Shown in pieces: positions 8,955-17,701 of a stretch of DNA of 29,913 bases; position 1 is the first letter of the stretch, and each line of letters begins with the position of its first letter. The stretch covers positions 1 through 29,913 of the forward strand of contig CAZPZZ010000040.1 of the NCBI GenBank assembly GCA_964591245.1. Direction: 5' to 3'. Source of the DNA: CAZPZZ01 sp964591245 (GTDB lineage: Bacteria; Acidobacteriota; Vicinamibacteria; Vicinamibacterales; UBA8438). Under the pieces are notes generated by a model, which saw only the letters and a list, made by a program, of their open reading frames with translations, was not told the origin of the DNA and made no database searches. The position numbers and the translations under genes are program-made.

Positions 8955-11519
8955 TCAGAATACGGCAATCGCGTTCAGGGGCGAGCCGGTCCCGCCCTCA
9001 ACGGGGATCGGCCCGGCCATCAGCAGAAACTCCCAACGGTTCTCGGCAGCCGCGGTTTCCGCGAGTGCTTCCAGATCCATGTTGTCGAGAATGTTCGTTC
9101 CAAGGGCCGCTATGAGTAATGTATGCACGGGCAAACGAACGTCCTCCACACCGGTCGGCTGGACGTCACTCGCAGCGTCGCTCCCGAAGATCGCAACGTC
9201 ATGCTCCCGCACCCACCGAATCGCCGAGGCGTGCAACCCCGCAGAATTCCCTGAGAGTTGCCACGGCCCCTCCTCCGCACGCCGCGCCCACCGACCCGTG
9301 CGCAGCAGCACGATGTCTCCCGGAGCCATGGTGACGCCGGCCTGCTCGATCCACGCCTCCAAGTCTTCGGCGTAAATGGGTGTTCCGGGCTCGAGATACG
9401 GCACCCCTTTCAAGCGAGGGATGTCCAGCAAAATTCCACGTGAGACGACCCCGTCCTTGAGGTTCTGGATGCCCAACCGAGAGCACCCCGCCTCCAGCGA
9501 GCTGGCACTCGCAGGAACGCCGTTGTACATCCGTCCCTTGTGGAGAAAGTGACAGAGGGAGTCGATGTGGCTGACTCCATAGCCATGGTACGAGAACTCG
9601 TACGTATCCGACCTAAGCGTCTCTGCCATGGTGTGGTTGAACGCCGAATCCGGGTTATCGGCCGCCACATCCGGCATCGGATTATGCGACAACGATACGG
9701 TGATCCCGCGATCTACCAACGCGGTCGCCTGGCGGCTCTTCTCGGCCGTAATCAGGTTGACTGTTCCACGCTCATCGTCCGCACCCCACCGCCCCCAATT
9801 CTTGACCTCGTCAAATAGCGCGTCGAACTCCTCGGCATTGCGCGGCGTACGCGTCGCCGCAGTCTCGACGCTGCCGGTGGCCACAGATTCCAAGCCGTAC
9901 GACGCATCGAATAGGTCAAGCTTCCGCTCGCGCACCTTACTGGCCGCACCCGTCCCATATGTCGCGAACTCGATCCCTCCCTCTCCGTCCCGGTCATACT
10001 TCGGCCAGACCGGTAACCCGTCACCATTGGGATTGCCCGTGGTGGCAAAATTCACCCAATACTGCGACATCTGCTCACTAATCTCGTAGTCTCGAGCATT
10101 CCAGTCGACCCCGACGACACCAACGTTTCCGAACGCATATGCCAGATCGCCAGAATGATACGCCCCCGCGCTGCGCTGTCCCCCGGCATAATGGAGCTTT
10201 GGCCGATCCGGAAGATACAGGCGGAAGACGGGCGGCGCGTGGCTAAAGAAATACAAATAAACATCATTCGTCTCGCCAACCGCCCTCGCCCACGCGCGCA
10301 TCTGCCACGTAAAGTTCCGGTCAGCCTGAATCGCCTGTCCCGCCGTACGGGTCGAAGCATGTATATCCGTCGCATAGGCGGCCAGAATGGCATCTCCTTG
10401 GTCGCCGTAGCGACTTCGAATACCAGCCTCGAAATCGTCCTGCGGAGGCTCCGCCATTCCGGCGTAGAGTGTGGTGCCTTCATCGGACATCGAACCGATC
10501 ATCACTGGCACATCGTTGTGGTTACCACCCCGGAAGATCTCACCCGGAAGCACCGGTAGTACCCAGCCATCAACCACCACGCCCGTGCCAACGCCGGCTT
10601 CGCTCCGCGCCTCGAGGACTGCCTCTGGATCAACACGCCGTAACGCCGCCGCAGCGGCGGCGTCTTCCCCCGTGACATCGAGTGCCGCCGCGATCGCTTT
10701 CCCGGCGTCATGTCCCGAGCCCTCGGTGGCCACGCCACCAGTTGTGTCGAGATGTGGGCGAGGAGCACCGAAGCAACCGCCTGAATGGCCGATTGCCTTA
10801 TGAAACAACCCATCGGCCAAGGGTGACGCTTGAAGAGCGCAGACCGACCATGACCCGGCCGACTGTCCAAAAATCGTCACGTTTGAAGGGTCCCCGCCAA
10901 AGGCTGCGATGTTGTCGCGCACCCACTGCAATGTCGCAATGTGATCAAGGATGCCGTAATTGCCAGAAGCCCCGTGGGTTGACTCGGCCGACAGGGACGG
11001 ATGGGCGAGAAACCCCAGCGGCCCCAGCCGGTAATTGGCCGTCACCATCAACACTCCCTTGCGAGCCATCGCCGTGCCATCGAAAATCTTGGCACTGCCA
11101 ACCCCAGAACTATGGCCACCACCATGGAACCAGACCATGACCGGTCGCGCCTCACCTGCCTGCGCAGGGGTCCACACATTCAAGGTCAGGCAATCTTCAC
11201 TCCGTGGGAGTTCGCCGCGCGCGTAGGGTGAGTTATCCGCGTTTCGGGCCTGCCAACACGCGGGCCCAAATGCGTCAGCCACACGCCTCCCATCCCAAGC
11301 CTCCACGGGGACGGGAGGACGCCAACGCAGATCATCCACGGGCGGTTGCGCAAATGGCACGCCACGATAGACGGCAATGTCAGCTACGTCGTCAACCCAC
11401 ACGCCCTCAAGCACCCCGGCCGTCGTCTGAGCCAGCGGCCTCTGTGCAAATACCGGCGCGGACGCGATCGTGATCGCGACCACCATTCCGACCGTGAGTA
11501 CACCCCTCGTCTTGCCCAT
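8955..11519 (-). CDS. Carboxylesterase type B fused to a cyclase-family metal hydrolase
   Basis: An 854-residue exported protein. The start at 11519 is supported by AGGAG seven bases upstream and a signal peptide ending near residue 25. Residues about 27-540 are a type B carboxylesterase: signature 'SEDCLTLNVW' (107-116), oxyanion HGGG (132-135), and a proposed triad of Ser220 (in GQSAGS rather than the usual GESAGG), Glu347 and His455. After a short linker, residues about 572-854 are a cyclase/kynurenine-formamidase-like domain (PF04199 type) with WGRWG and the metal motif HGYGVSHIDSLCH (645-657). No stop or frame change separates the halves. Fusion suggests the two hydrolytic steps act in sequence on one substrate. 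The second domain resembles the gene at 29063. The fold assignments are firm; the substrate is unknown. Confidence 0.9.
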   Translation of the reverse strand: MGKTRGVLTVGMVVAITIASAPVFAQRPLAQTTAGVLEGVWVDDVADIAVYRGVPFAQPPVDDLRWRPPVPVEAWDGRRVADAFGPACWQARNADNSPYARGELPRSEDCLTLNVWTPAQAGEARPVMVWFHGGGHSSGVGSAKIFDGTAMARKGVLMVTANYRLGPLGFLAHPSLSAESTHGASGNYGILDHIATLQWVRDNIAAFGGDPSNVTIFGQSAGSWSVCALQASPLADGLFHKAIGHSGGCFGAPRPHLDTTGGVATEGSGHDAGKAIAAALDVTGEDAAAAAALRRVDPEAVLEARSEAGVGTGVVVDGWVLPVLPGEIFRGGNHNDVPVMIGSMSDEGTTLYAGMAEPPQDDFEAGIRSRYGDQGDAILAAYATDIHASTRTAGQAIQADRNFTWQMRAWARAVGETNDVYLYFFSHAPPVFRLYLPDRPKLHYAGGQRSAGAYHSGDLAYAFGNVGVVGVDWNARDYEISEQMSQYWVNFATTGNPNGDGLPVWPKYDRDGEGGIEFATYGTGAASKVRERKLDLFDASYGLESVATGSVETAATRTPRNAEEFDALFDEVKNWGRWGADDERGTVNLITAEKSRQATALVDRGITVSLSHNPMPDVAADNPDSAFNHTMAETLRSDTYEFSYHGYGVSHIDSLCHFLHKGRMYNGVPASASSLEAGCSRLGIQNLKDGVVSRGILLDIPRLKGVPYLEPGTPIYAEDLEAWIEQAGVTMAPGDIVLLRTGRWARRAEEGPWQLSGNSAGLHASAIRWVREHDVAIFGSDAASDVQPTGVEDVRLPVHTLLIAALGTNILDNMDLEALAETAAAENRWEFLLMAGPIPVEGGTGSPLNAIAVF

Positions 11520-11571
11520 CTCTCGTCTCCTACTCTCCCCAACTGCAACCAAGCCAATCAGCATCCTGAGA

Positions 11572-12471
11572 TCAGGGCGGTCCTTCCGAGACCTCAACCT
11601 GAAACCGCCGAAAACGGCGATACGTCGCTTTTCCCTCGATACGGAATCTCTCCCGACGGTTGTCGTATCGTTCCCGCATCTCGACAGGGACGAGATGTCC
11701 CATCTCCTCGCTATGCTCGAACCTGACCGCGATGTGCGCACTCACCGCCTCATCGTCCACCTTGAGTTCGGTAGCCAACACGTGCCCCGTAGCCGGTTCG
11801 ATCCAGAATCGCCCCTGAGCCGGCATATTGCGCCCATCACGTCCGCGCAAGACCGTCGTCGGCCAAACCTCTCGATATTGCAAGACAACCAGGGCGAGGT
11901 CATCGTCCAGTTCCTCGACTCCGAGTGGCAGTGACGATTCCTCTGTCCGTTCGAATTCGAACCGCAATGTGTGGGACGCTCGCAGGAACAGTAGCGCGTA
12001 GGTCGGAGTATTAAAATTCCGGTCGACACCGCCCAAATTGTATCGGGCACTCTCTCGTCGAATCTCCGCGGCCTGCCGAGTAGCCGATCCGGCTGCCTCC
12101 AAAAACAGGTTCACCAGCCGCTCGTCCCGATCACGCACCTCCCGACGGTCAACCTGCACCACATCACGAAACCCGAAATAGCGGTCGGCCCCTTCAGGCC
12201 GAAAAAACAGGAATTCGGAGCGCAACGCCCGCCGTCTGAAACCGCCCGGCGCCGCCACGCTATCACCGCTCATGGTCTGGTCGTAGCGTTCTTCGGCAAC
12301 CATCGCCGAAAGCTGAGTATGCAAATCCTCAACGTAGGTCGTAGCTCGCCTGAGCAGATTCGGTACGGGCTCCTGGGCCCAAACCGATGCACTGAGAAAA
12401 GCCCAGAGGAACAGTGCTCCTCCGATCTGACGGGTAGTCGAATAGCATCCGAAGGCAGGGTGATGCGCCAA
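11572..12471 (-). CDS. Secreted protein of unknown function, LolA-like beta-rich C-terminus
   Basis: About 299 residues. The reading frame stays open to an ATG at 12594, but that start has no ribosome binding site and would leave only 21 bases to the divergent cupin start. I prefer the TTG at 12471, preceded five bases away by GGGAGAG and giving a 33-residue signal peptide ending SVWAQ. The mature part has a charged helical segment, then beta-strand-like stretches such as 'GRFWIEPATGHVLATELKV' and 'AHIAVRFEH'. This recalls the half-barrel of LolA/lipoprotein-carrier-type proteins, but I cannot assign a named family. It ends 52 bases before the esterase-cyclase fusion and is probably the first gene of a five-gene minus-strand run. 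The start is uncertain; the reading frame is not. Confidence 0.75.
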   Translation of the reverse strand: MAHHPAFGCYSTTRQIGGALFLWAFLSASVWAQEPVPNLLRRATTYVEDLHTQLSAMVAEERYDQTMSGDSVAAPGGFRRRALRSEFLFFRPEGADRYFGFRDVVQVDRREVRDRDERLVNLFLEAAGSATRQAAEIRRESARYNLGGVDRNFNTPTYALLFLRASHTLRFEFERTEESSLPLGVEELDDDLALVVLQYREVWPTTVLRGRDGRNMPAQGRFWIEPATGHVLATELKVDDEAVSAHIAVRFEHSEEMGHLVPVEMRERYDNRRERFRIEGKATYRRFRRFQVEVSEGPP

Positions 12472-12615
12472 TGCTGCTCTCCCTTGGACCGCTTGCGGGC
12501 CAGAAAACCCCTTGGTTATGCCAGGCAGGTTACCATGCCGCGAGGATGGCGCACACCGGACCGGACCGTCTCCGCCATTCCGACAAATCGTCATCTGTCA
12601 CAGGAGGACACCACC

Positions 12616-13101
12616 ATGCGCACGTACACCTTCATCGGCATCGCAATCGTGGCATTCGGAGTCGGCGTCTCGACGCTTACCGCACAGATTGTCATACAGC
12701 AGCAAGCACCGACTGACGCCGCCGCCGACTTTCCGCTCGCAGCCATCAACGCCATTATCCAGGAGATGGATGACGCCGGACGCTCGACAACACGCCTACT
12801 CGAAGGCGGAGCGTATAACGTAAATATCCGGCGCATCGGCAACGCAGAGACAGCGCTGATGCATCCGCGAACCACCGACGTCTATGTCGTCAAGGACGGG
12901 TCGGGCACGCTTGTCACGGGAGGGCACATCGTCGATGAGCGCGGCAATCCGGTCGATGGGACGCGTGGCGCAAGGATTGTGGGGGGCGTGGAGCGAGTGA
13001 TAGGGGCCGGCGATCTCGTGTTCATTCCTGCCGGGGTACCCCACGGCATCCGAGACACGAGCGGGATCACCTGGTTCAACATCCGCTTCGACACGAAGTG
13101 A
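12616..13101 (+). CDS. Secreted cupin-domain protein
   Basis: A 161-residue protein with a Sec signal peptide ending at LTAQ. The start at 12616 follows AGGAGG (12602-12607) by eight bases. The rest is a single small cupin: 'HPRTTDVYVVKDGSGTLVTGG' marks the first cupin motif (about 75-97) and 'GDLVFIPAGVPHGIRD' the second (about 132-147). The canonical His pair of motif 1 is reduced to one His followed by Thr/Asp, so metal binding may differ from classic cupins. It stands alone on the plus strand between two minus-strand units and is divergent from the five-gene run. Cupins of this kind are often isomerases, dioxygenases or binding proteins; no specific activity can be claimed. Confidence 0.88.
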   Translation: MRTYTFIGIAIVAFGVGVSTLTAQIVIQQQAPTDAAADFPLAAINAIIQEMDDAGRSTTRLLEGGAYNVNIRRIGNAETALMHPRTTDVYVVKDGSGTLVTGGHIVDERGNPVDGTRGARIVGGVERVIGAGDLVFIPAGVPHGIRDTSGITWFNIRFDTK

Positions 13102-13202
13102 GCACGATCGGCACGCAGCCCCCAACTCGGGCCACGGTCTTTGGGCATCTCTTCCTAAGCGACGCTTGGAACAGATGAAACAATCGGAGGTCGCCCAGCC
13201 CC

Positions 13203-13239
13203 AAAAAAAGAGGCTGGCACCCCCAAGGGTGCCAGCCTC
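13203..13239 (-). terminator. Strong intrinsic terminator of the tannase unit
   Basis: A perfect 13-bp inverted repeat (13210-13222 with 13227-13239) with a four-base loop is flanked by seven A residues at 13203-13209. Read on the minus strand this is a GC-rich hairpin followed by a seven-U tract, 34 bases after the stop of the tannase-family gene. No T-run follows it on the plus strand, so it serves the minus-strand unit and is unlikely to be an efficient terminator for the cupin gene. Confidence 0.9.
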
Positions 13240-13272
13240 CCAAGTATGCAGCAATCCGTACGGCTCCGGTCC

Positions 13273-14844
13273 TTATGGAGCCTGGCAAACGAAGTTTGCT
13301 GCGTCGTCAGTGCTCCCTGACCCCGAATAGACGGCCTGCTGCGGGTACGGACAAAGCGGCCTCGTGCGGTCTACCGCCCCATTCCGCTCACGCGACGCAA
13401 TGATGTTGTCTGGCGCCTGGCCCTGCTCGACCCACTCTTCAAGAGCGGTCAACATGTCAAAACGGCTCGGCCCCTCACCTCCGCCGCAATGGCCCATCCC
13501 AGGCGCCATGAACAAACGATACGAATCGTGGACTGCATCTGCATCGCCGATCGAATCGACAACACGCCGATAGTACTGCGTCGCATTGGCCGGAGAAATC
13601 TGTGGGTCGGCCCATCCATGATACGAAATCAGCTTCCCACCCCGGTCGAAGAACGGCTGAAGATTTGGATCGAGCGCGTTCAACGTATCGTTGTCGACCT
13701 CTTCGGCCTTCACGATGTCAGTCTCGAAGTTGAACTGGTCTACCGTCCATTCCGGATCAGCGAACGTCAAATAACGGAACTGCTCGAGCCCCGTCGCGCG
13801 CGCTGAACGCGTCCAACCGAGATCGGTCCACCCAAGTTCGCTCCCTGGAAAGAGACCGGTGATGGGACGCCCCGACTGCGGGTTCTCCGGCGACGAGTAC
13901 AGCATACGCACCGTATTGACCTGCGTCGCAGACAAACAGGAATCTGATGCCGTACCGGTGCACTGTAGTACCGACGGATCAAAGCTACACGACTCCGGAT
14001 CACTCACGACGCCATCCGTCACTCCATCATCGGCATCGCACGCCGCGATCGCCGCCGTGTTCACGAGTTGACGGGCTACCTCGGTCAACCGGGCAGACTC
14101 ATTGGCTTCGAGTGGCTTCGCCACTCGCAGCGACGCTCCGGCGCGACCTGTCCAATCATTTCCTGGGGCCCCCGCGATGATGCCGTCGAAATCTTCCGGA
14201 AAGCGCTGCGCCTCCTTCATCGCTTGCCGACCGCCGGCCGAGCATCCATTCCAGTAGGAGTAACGAGGAGCCTCCTCGTAGTAGGCTCCGATAAGCGTCT
14301 TCGCCGCTACAGTCATCTCGTGGACGGATCGCCACCCAAAGTCGACGACCTTCTCGTGATGCCCCAACCCGAAACTGGCAGTATTCCCCTCATGCCCCGT
14401 GTCCGTCGAGCTTGTCGCGTATCCGCGTCCCAGCGCGGCCGCCATCGAGTTGTGGCGAATCGACCCGGTGAACGCGCCATTTCCGACAGCCTGATACTTA
14501 CCGTTCCACCCGGCGGTCGGCAGCCAGACCTCGACCTTGATGTCGGAATCGCTAGAAGGCGTCAATGTTGCCTGCACACGACAGAACTCTGGCAATCCGC
14601 CATAGGTACGCTCGGCCGCAGCAAGCGCCCGCTCGCCGGAGGTGCCCGGCGGCACAAAATCTCCAGGAGCGACGATGGTCGCCGCCGTGATCGTCCCTTC
14701 GTCAAGCCCCTGGCCGACGAGACGGTTACAAACGCTGGCCTGTAAGCCCCCCGCTTGTTCGACCGCTGTCGGGGTCGCCAGTGTCGCGGTCACGACAAGC
14801 GCCGTGACGACCGCTAATGTCATCAGAGTACGCAAACCTGTCAT
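13273..14844 (-). CDS. Tannase/feruloyl esterase family protein
   Basis: A 523-residue exported protein (signal peptide about 1-27), matching the tannase/feruloyl esterase family (PF07519) along its whole length. The family's CS-D-HC arrangement is visible: nucleophile Ser202 preceded by Cys201 in GCSAGG, acid Asp413 in 'GWADPQIS', and His452 followed by Cys453 in GMGHCGGG. Cys201 and Cys453 are expected to form the disulfide that joins the catalytic residues. A Ca-site-like Asp-rich stretch (270-277) is present. Such enzymes cleave gallate or hydroxycinnamate esters of plant or algal phenolics. The start at 14844 follows GAGGAGA. It lies 17 bases after the secreted unknown at 14862 and is very probably co-transcribed with it; a strong terminator follows. 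Confidence 0.93.
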   Translation of the reverse strand: MTGLRTLMTLAVVTALVVTATLATPTAVEQAGGLQASVCNRLVGQGLDEGTITAATIVAPGDFVPPGTSGERALAAAERTYGGLPEFCRVQATLTPSSDSDIKVEVWLPTAGWNGKYQAVGNGAFTGSIRHNSMAAALGRGYATSSTDTGHEGNTASFGLGHHEKVVDFGWRSVHEMTVAAKTLIGAYYEEAPRYSYWNGCSAGGRQAMKEAQRFPEDFDGIIAGAPGNDWTGRAGASLRVAKPLEANESARLTEVARQLVNTAAIAACDADDGVTDGVVSDPESCSFDPSVLQCTGTASDSCLSATQVNTVRMLYSSPENPQSGRPITGLFPGSELGWTDLGWTRSARATGLEQFRYLTFADPEWTVDQFNFETDIVKAEEVDNDTLNALDPNLQPFFDRGGKLISYHGWADPQISPANATQYYRRVVDSIGDADAVHDSYRLFMAPGMGHCGGGEGPSRFDMLTALEEWVEQGQAPDNIIASRERNGAVDRTRPLCPYPQQAVYSGSGSTDDAANFVCQAP

Positions 14845-14861
14845 CGCTTCTCTCCTCTGGC

Positions 14862-15869
14862 CTAGTTCTGGCCACCATCCCCATCTTCAGCTTTCTCCAA
14901 GGCACGCGCGCCAGCCATGATGCCCTCCATGCCGATATTACCTTCATGGCAGGCATACTCGTATAGCGGGTCCGACGAACTCCGAAGCGGAATCATCGCC
15001 GTCCACGGCGCGTCCCAGGTATTCGGATCGGTAACCGTTACTTCGAGCTGCAACGTATCGTCACTCACCCGTGTGAACCGCTCGACCACCTGCAAACTAC
15101 GGCTGGCCCCCATGAACGAGGTCTTCGGTGAGTAATTCGTCGTCTCGATGACCAACGTGTCACCCTCCCAATAACCACGGGAGTCGCCGTGAAGCTGGCG
15201 AACCCGCTCAGTCATATGTGGCGTCCCGTCCATCGGGATGACCCGAGGTCCACCCATCTCTTGGTACACGACGACATGGCTCGCACTCTGGAACAACTGA
15301 AAATAGCTGTTATACCCCGCCCCAAGTCGCGGAGCCCCCCAGCTGATACACCGCTCGCCCAGACTCCGGTCCTCCGGACCCCAAGCATGTCGTTGCCGCG
15401 CCTCTGCCCGTGCTGCCAACCGGGCATTCGATGACTCGGTCCTGACCGGGAGACGTCCATTCGCCGGATCGGTAATAAGAGAGGTACGATTGTCCCAGTC
15501 GCGCTCCACCATCCAGAACTGGTTGTAGTTCCCGGTTGCCGTGTCGCGCGAACTGAAGCTCTCCGCCTCGGCCAATGCCGCCGCAAAAACGCTGTCTCCG
15601 AAAGCAGCGTCGCCCCCGTCGGAACTGAACAGCTCCCCGGCACGCGCCTGCAGCGCCGCGACCTCTTCGTCGGTCAGGGCCTCCCGAGTTCCCAATATCT
15701 CTGGACGCTCGAGTGGCGTCACATTGTTATTCGCCCACACGCCTTGCAGATCGGCATGCCCATCAGCGGTCCGTGGTGGCGTCCATGTGCCGTCCTGGGC
15801 TACGACCGAGGTCGACGCGAAACCAAATGCCACCATCGCCCCTACGATCACGAAGCATTGACCTTTCAC
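14862..15869 (-). CDS. Conserved secreted protein of unknown function ('DLQGVW' type)
   Basis: A 335-residue protein with a Sec signal peptide ending SVVAQ. The GTG start at 15869 lies directly after a GGAGGAGG run. Soon after the signal comes 'RTADGHADLQGVW', a stretch I associate with a large, unnamed family of exported proteins in Acidobacteriota and some Proteobacteria. Other notable parts are 'DRSLGERCISWGAPRL', 'GDSRGYWEGDTLVIETTNY' and a C-terminal 'YEYACHEGNIGMEGIM'. Two Cys, in 'GERCI' and 'YACHEGN', could form a disulfide. There is no catalytic signature I recognise. It is followed after 17 bases by the tannase-family esterase, so it may bind or present the same substrate; that is inference from position only. 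Confidence 0.85.
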   Translation of the reverse strand: MKGQCFVIVGAMVAFGFASTSVVAQDGTWTPPRTADGHADLQGVWANNNVTPLERPEILGTREALTDEEVAALQARAGELFSSDGGDAAFGDSVFAAALAEAESFSSRDTATGNYNQFWMVERDWDNRTSLITDPANGRLPVRTESSNARLAARAEARQRHAWGPEDRSLGERCISWGAPRLGAGYNSYFQLFQSASHVVVYQEMGGPRVIPMDGTPHMTERVRQLHGDSRGYWEGDTLVIETTNYSPKTSFMGASRSLQVVERFTRVSDDTLQLEVTVTDPNTWDAPWTAMIPLRSSSDPLYEYACHEGNIGMEGIMAGARALEKAEDGDGGQN

Positions 15870-16107
15870 AGTCCTCCTCCTAGCGCTGGTTCATCCAGCC
15901 GTCTTGGCCTCTCCGATCCAGATACCCGTACCAGACAGATCGACCTCACGCTCCATCCAGCCGCCCATTCGCGGCGCGCACAGTGCGCAGCAACGCGCCC
16001 GTCCGAATCGTTACCACACGCGGGCATCAATCTCCTCAGGGCAACAATCCGCGCAACTGCCGGTTCCTATATTTACCGCCGTTGTCGGAAGGATACCACC
16101 ACCGTCG

Positions 16108-17067
16108 CTACCGCGACGTCTCAAGCCACTCCAAGATACGCGGCGTCACAAATTCAGGCACTTGGTTGTGTGGACCGTGTCCCACGCCCGGCAGCACGTG
16201 AACCGTAAGGTCCCCCTGGACCCACTCCCACATACCGTCCAGGGTTGCATTCTGAAACGGACCGCTATCCTTCCCGTAAATAAAAAGGGTTGGCGCAGTC
16301 ACCGGTGGGAAATTCCCGAGCGTGAATCCAAACCCTTCGGTCTCTGCTGTCACCGGCGAGACCGGCCAGTTCGCCTTGTAAAAATTTACGATAGATTCTG
16401 CGTAGAGGCGTCCATAGGCCTCCGCGCGAAGTGCCGCAAGTGCCGGCGTATCGCCAGGGCGGGCGCCACCGCTGCGAATCCGCTCACCGAACTGAGTTCC
16501 AGCCTCAGGGTTTTCCTGCATGTTCCGCTGGAATGTACTCGCTTGCTGCTGCTCTGGATTGTCGATCAACTCACGAATCAATCCCGCAGGATGGATCGAG
16601 CCGAGTGAGACTAAATGGTCGACCCGCTCCGGATAGGTCATCGCAAAATGCCAGGCATGCAACCCTCCGCTATCTTGCCCGATGACTGTGGCCGTACTCG
16701 CCCCGAAGTGGTCAATGATCGCGTTGATATCGTCTGCAATGCGAGCCGATGCATACTGCTCGATACCGACCGGCTTATCGCTCTCGTCGGTACCCCGGGT
16801 CGACATCGACACCACGCGATACTTCTCCGACAGTGCGACCAACTGATGCCGGAAGTCGAACCACGGCCCCGTAATACTGTGTACGAAGACCACAAGCGGC
16901 CCTTCACCGGCCGTGTAGTAACTGATGCGCACACCGTCCGAGTCCGCATTCCCCTGCGCGAATGTTGCGGAACGTCCCGACCAGTCCGTAAGCGTCACTT
17001 GCGCCGTTGCGGGAGCCACCAGCCCCACGAACCCGCTTGCAAGCAATAGCGTTAGAAGCATCCTCAC
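16108..17067 (-). CDS. Secreted alpha/beta hydrolase, epoxide-hydrolase-like (Asp nucleophile)
   Basis: A 319-residue protein with a Sec signal peptide (1-22, ending ATAQ). The GTG start at 17067 has AGGAGG seven bases upstream, better placed than the ATG at 17061. The fold is alpha/beta hydrolase: the nucleophile elbow GQDSGG (130-135) puts Asp132 at the nucleophile position, as in epoxide hydrolases and haloalkane/haloacetate dehalogenases. The acid is probably Asp267 (GKDSGPF) and the base His297 (GVGHGP). The oxyanion strand reads VHSITGPWFDFR instead of the family's usual HGxPxxWxxWR. Export is less common for this family, whose members are often cytoplasmic. It is a single-gene unit divergent from the tandem membrane-protein pair. 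The class is likely; choosing epoxide over halide or ester as substrate is not possible. Confidence 0.87.
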   Translation of the reverse strand: MRMLLTLLLASGFVGLVAPATAQVTLTDWSGRSATFAQGNADSDGVRISYYTAGEGPLVVFVHSITGPWFDFRHQLVALSEKYRVVSMSTRGTDESDKPVGIEQYASARIADDINAIIDHFGASTATVIGQDSGGLHAWHFAMTYPERVDHLVSLGSIHPAGLIRELIDNPEQQQASTFQRNMQENPEAGTQFGERIRSGGARPGDTPALAALRAEAYGRLYAESIVNFYKANWPVSPVTAETEGFGFTLGNFPPVTAPTLFIYGKDSGPFQNATLDGMWEWVQGDLTVHVLPGVGHGPHNQVPEFVTPRILEWLETSR

Positions 17068-17091
17068 GAGTAGCCCTCCTCAATCTGCAGC

Positions 17092-17097
17092 ATTATA
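17092..17097 (-). promoter_or_regulatory. Candidate -10 box for the alpha/beta hydrolase gene
   Basis: On the minus strand this is a perfect TATAAT hexamer, 24 bases before the GTG start at 17067. A transcript would begin near 17085 and carry a short leader holding the AGGAGG ribosome binding site. No good -35 box lies 16-18 bases upstream (17114-17121 gives GCAGAA/CAGAAC/AGAACC-type hexamers), so activity may need an activator or an alternative sigma factor. Confidence 0.45.
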
Positions 17098-17179
17098 CCG
17101 ACGTCAGCAGCTTGGTTCTGCTAAGCTCAGGATGGCTTGAGCGGATTCCGGGCTCCAACCGGGTAACACGAGAGAAGCG

Positions 17180-17701
17180 ATGAAAGAACGCGTAGCCAGT
17201 GCCCTGGCTGAAAGTCCACTCAACGAATTAGCTGTGTACCTGCTGGGTAATGTCCCAGGGTTGCCACCCATTGCACAGTCTATCCACATCCTTGGGATTG
17301 CCGCCGTCATGGGTTCGATCGTCATGGTCGATTTGCGATTCCTCGGCCTCGCGGTGCCAAGCCAGAACATCACCGAGATGATCCGGCGGTTGCTCCCCTG
17401 GACGTGGTGGGCGCTGCCAATCAACCTTCTTACCGGGTTGCTCTTCGTGGTAGCCCGACCCAACCGGTATTTCTACAACCCTGTATTCAGCTGGAAATTT
17501 AGCTGTCTCGTACCCGCCGTCGCCCTGGCGTTCATTGTCTTCTGGGTCAACCGGAAACGCCCTGGCTTCTGGGAAGCGTCGATTTCTACACGCCTACTCG
17601 GGCGCCTGATTGCCATTATCTCCCTCCTGTTGTGGACTGGAGTGGTGCTCGCCGGCCGCTGGATTGCCTATAGCGACTACCTCTATTTCCTCTATGAATG
17701 A
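17180..17701 (+). CDS. Four-helix membrane protein, DUF6644-like, first of tandem pair
   Basis: A 173-residue integral membrane protein with about four hydrophobic helices (roughly 30-58, 74-93, 104-124 and 138-163) and no cleavable signal. The start at 17180 follows a GAGAG sequence. The first helix contains 'SIHILGIAAVMGSIVMVDLR', with a His and an Asp-Leu-Arg at its end, shared with the next gene ('SIHVLAVGIVVGSIVMSDLR'). The last helix ends 'GRWIAY'. The pattern resembles DUF6644 proteins, which have no established function. The conserved membrane His could be a heme or metal ligand, which is speculation. The stop codon overlaps the start of the next gene by eight bases, indicating translational coupling and a probable heteromeric complex. 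Confidence 0.85.
   Translation: MKERVASALAESPLNELAVYLLGNVPGLPPIAQSIHILGIAAVMGSIVMVDLRFLGLAVPSQNITEMIRRLLPWTWWALPINLLTGLLFVVARPNRYFYNPVFSWKFSCLVPAVALAFIVFWVNRKRPGFWEASISTRLLGRLIAIISLLLWTGVVLAGRWIAYSDYLYFLYE

Noticed and set aside
12472..12594. ATG start at 12594 for the secreted unknown protein
   Set aside because: No ribosome binding site, 41 extra residues before the signal peptide, and too little room for promoters with the divergent cupin gene. It cannot be fully excluded.
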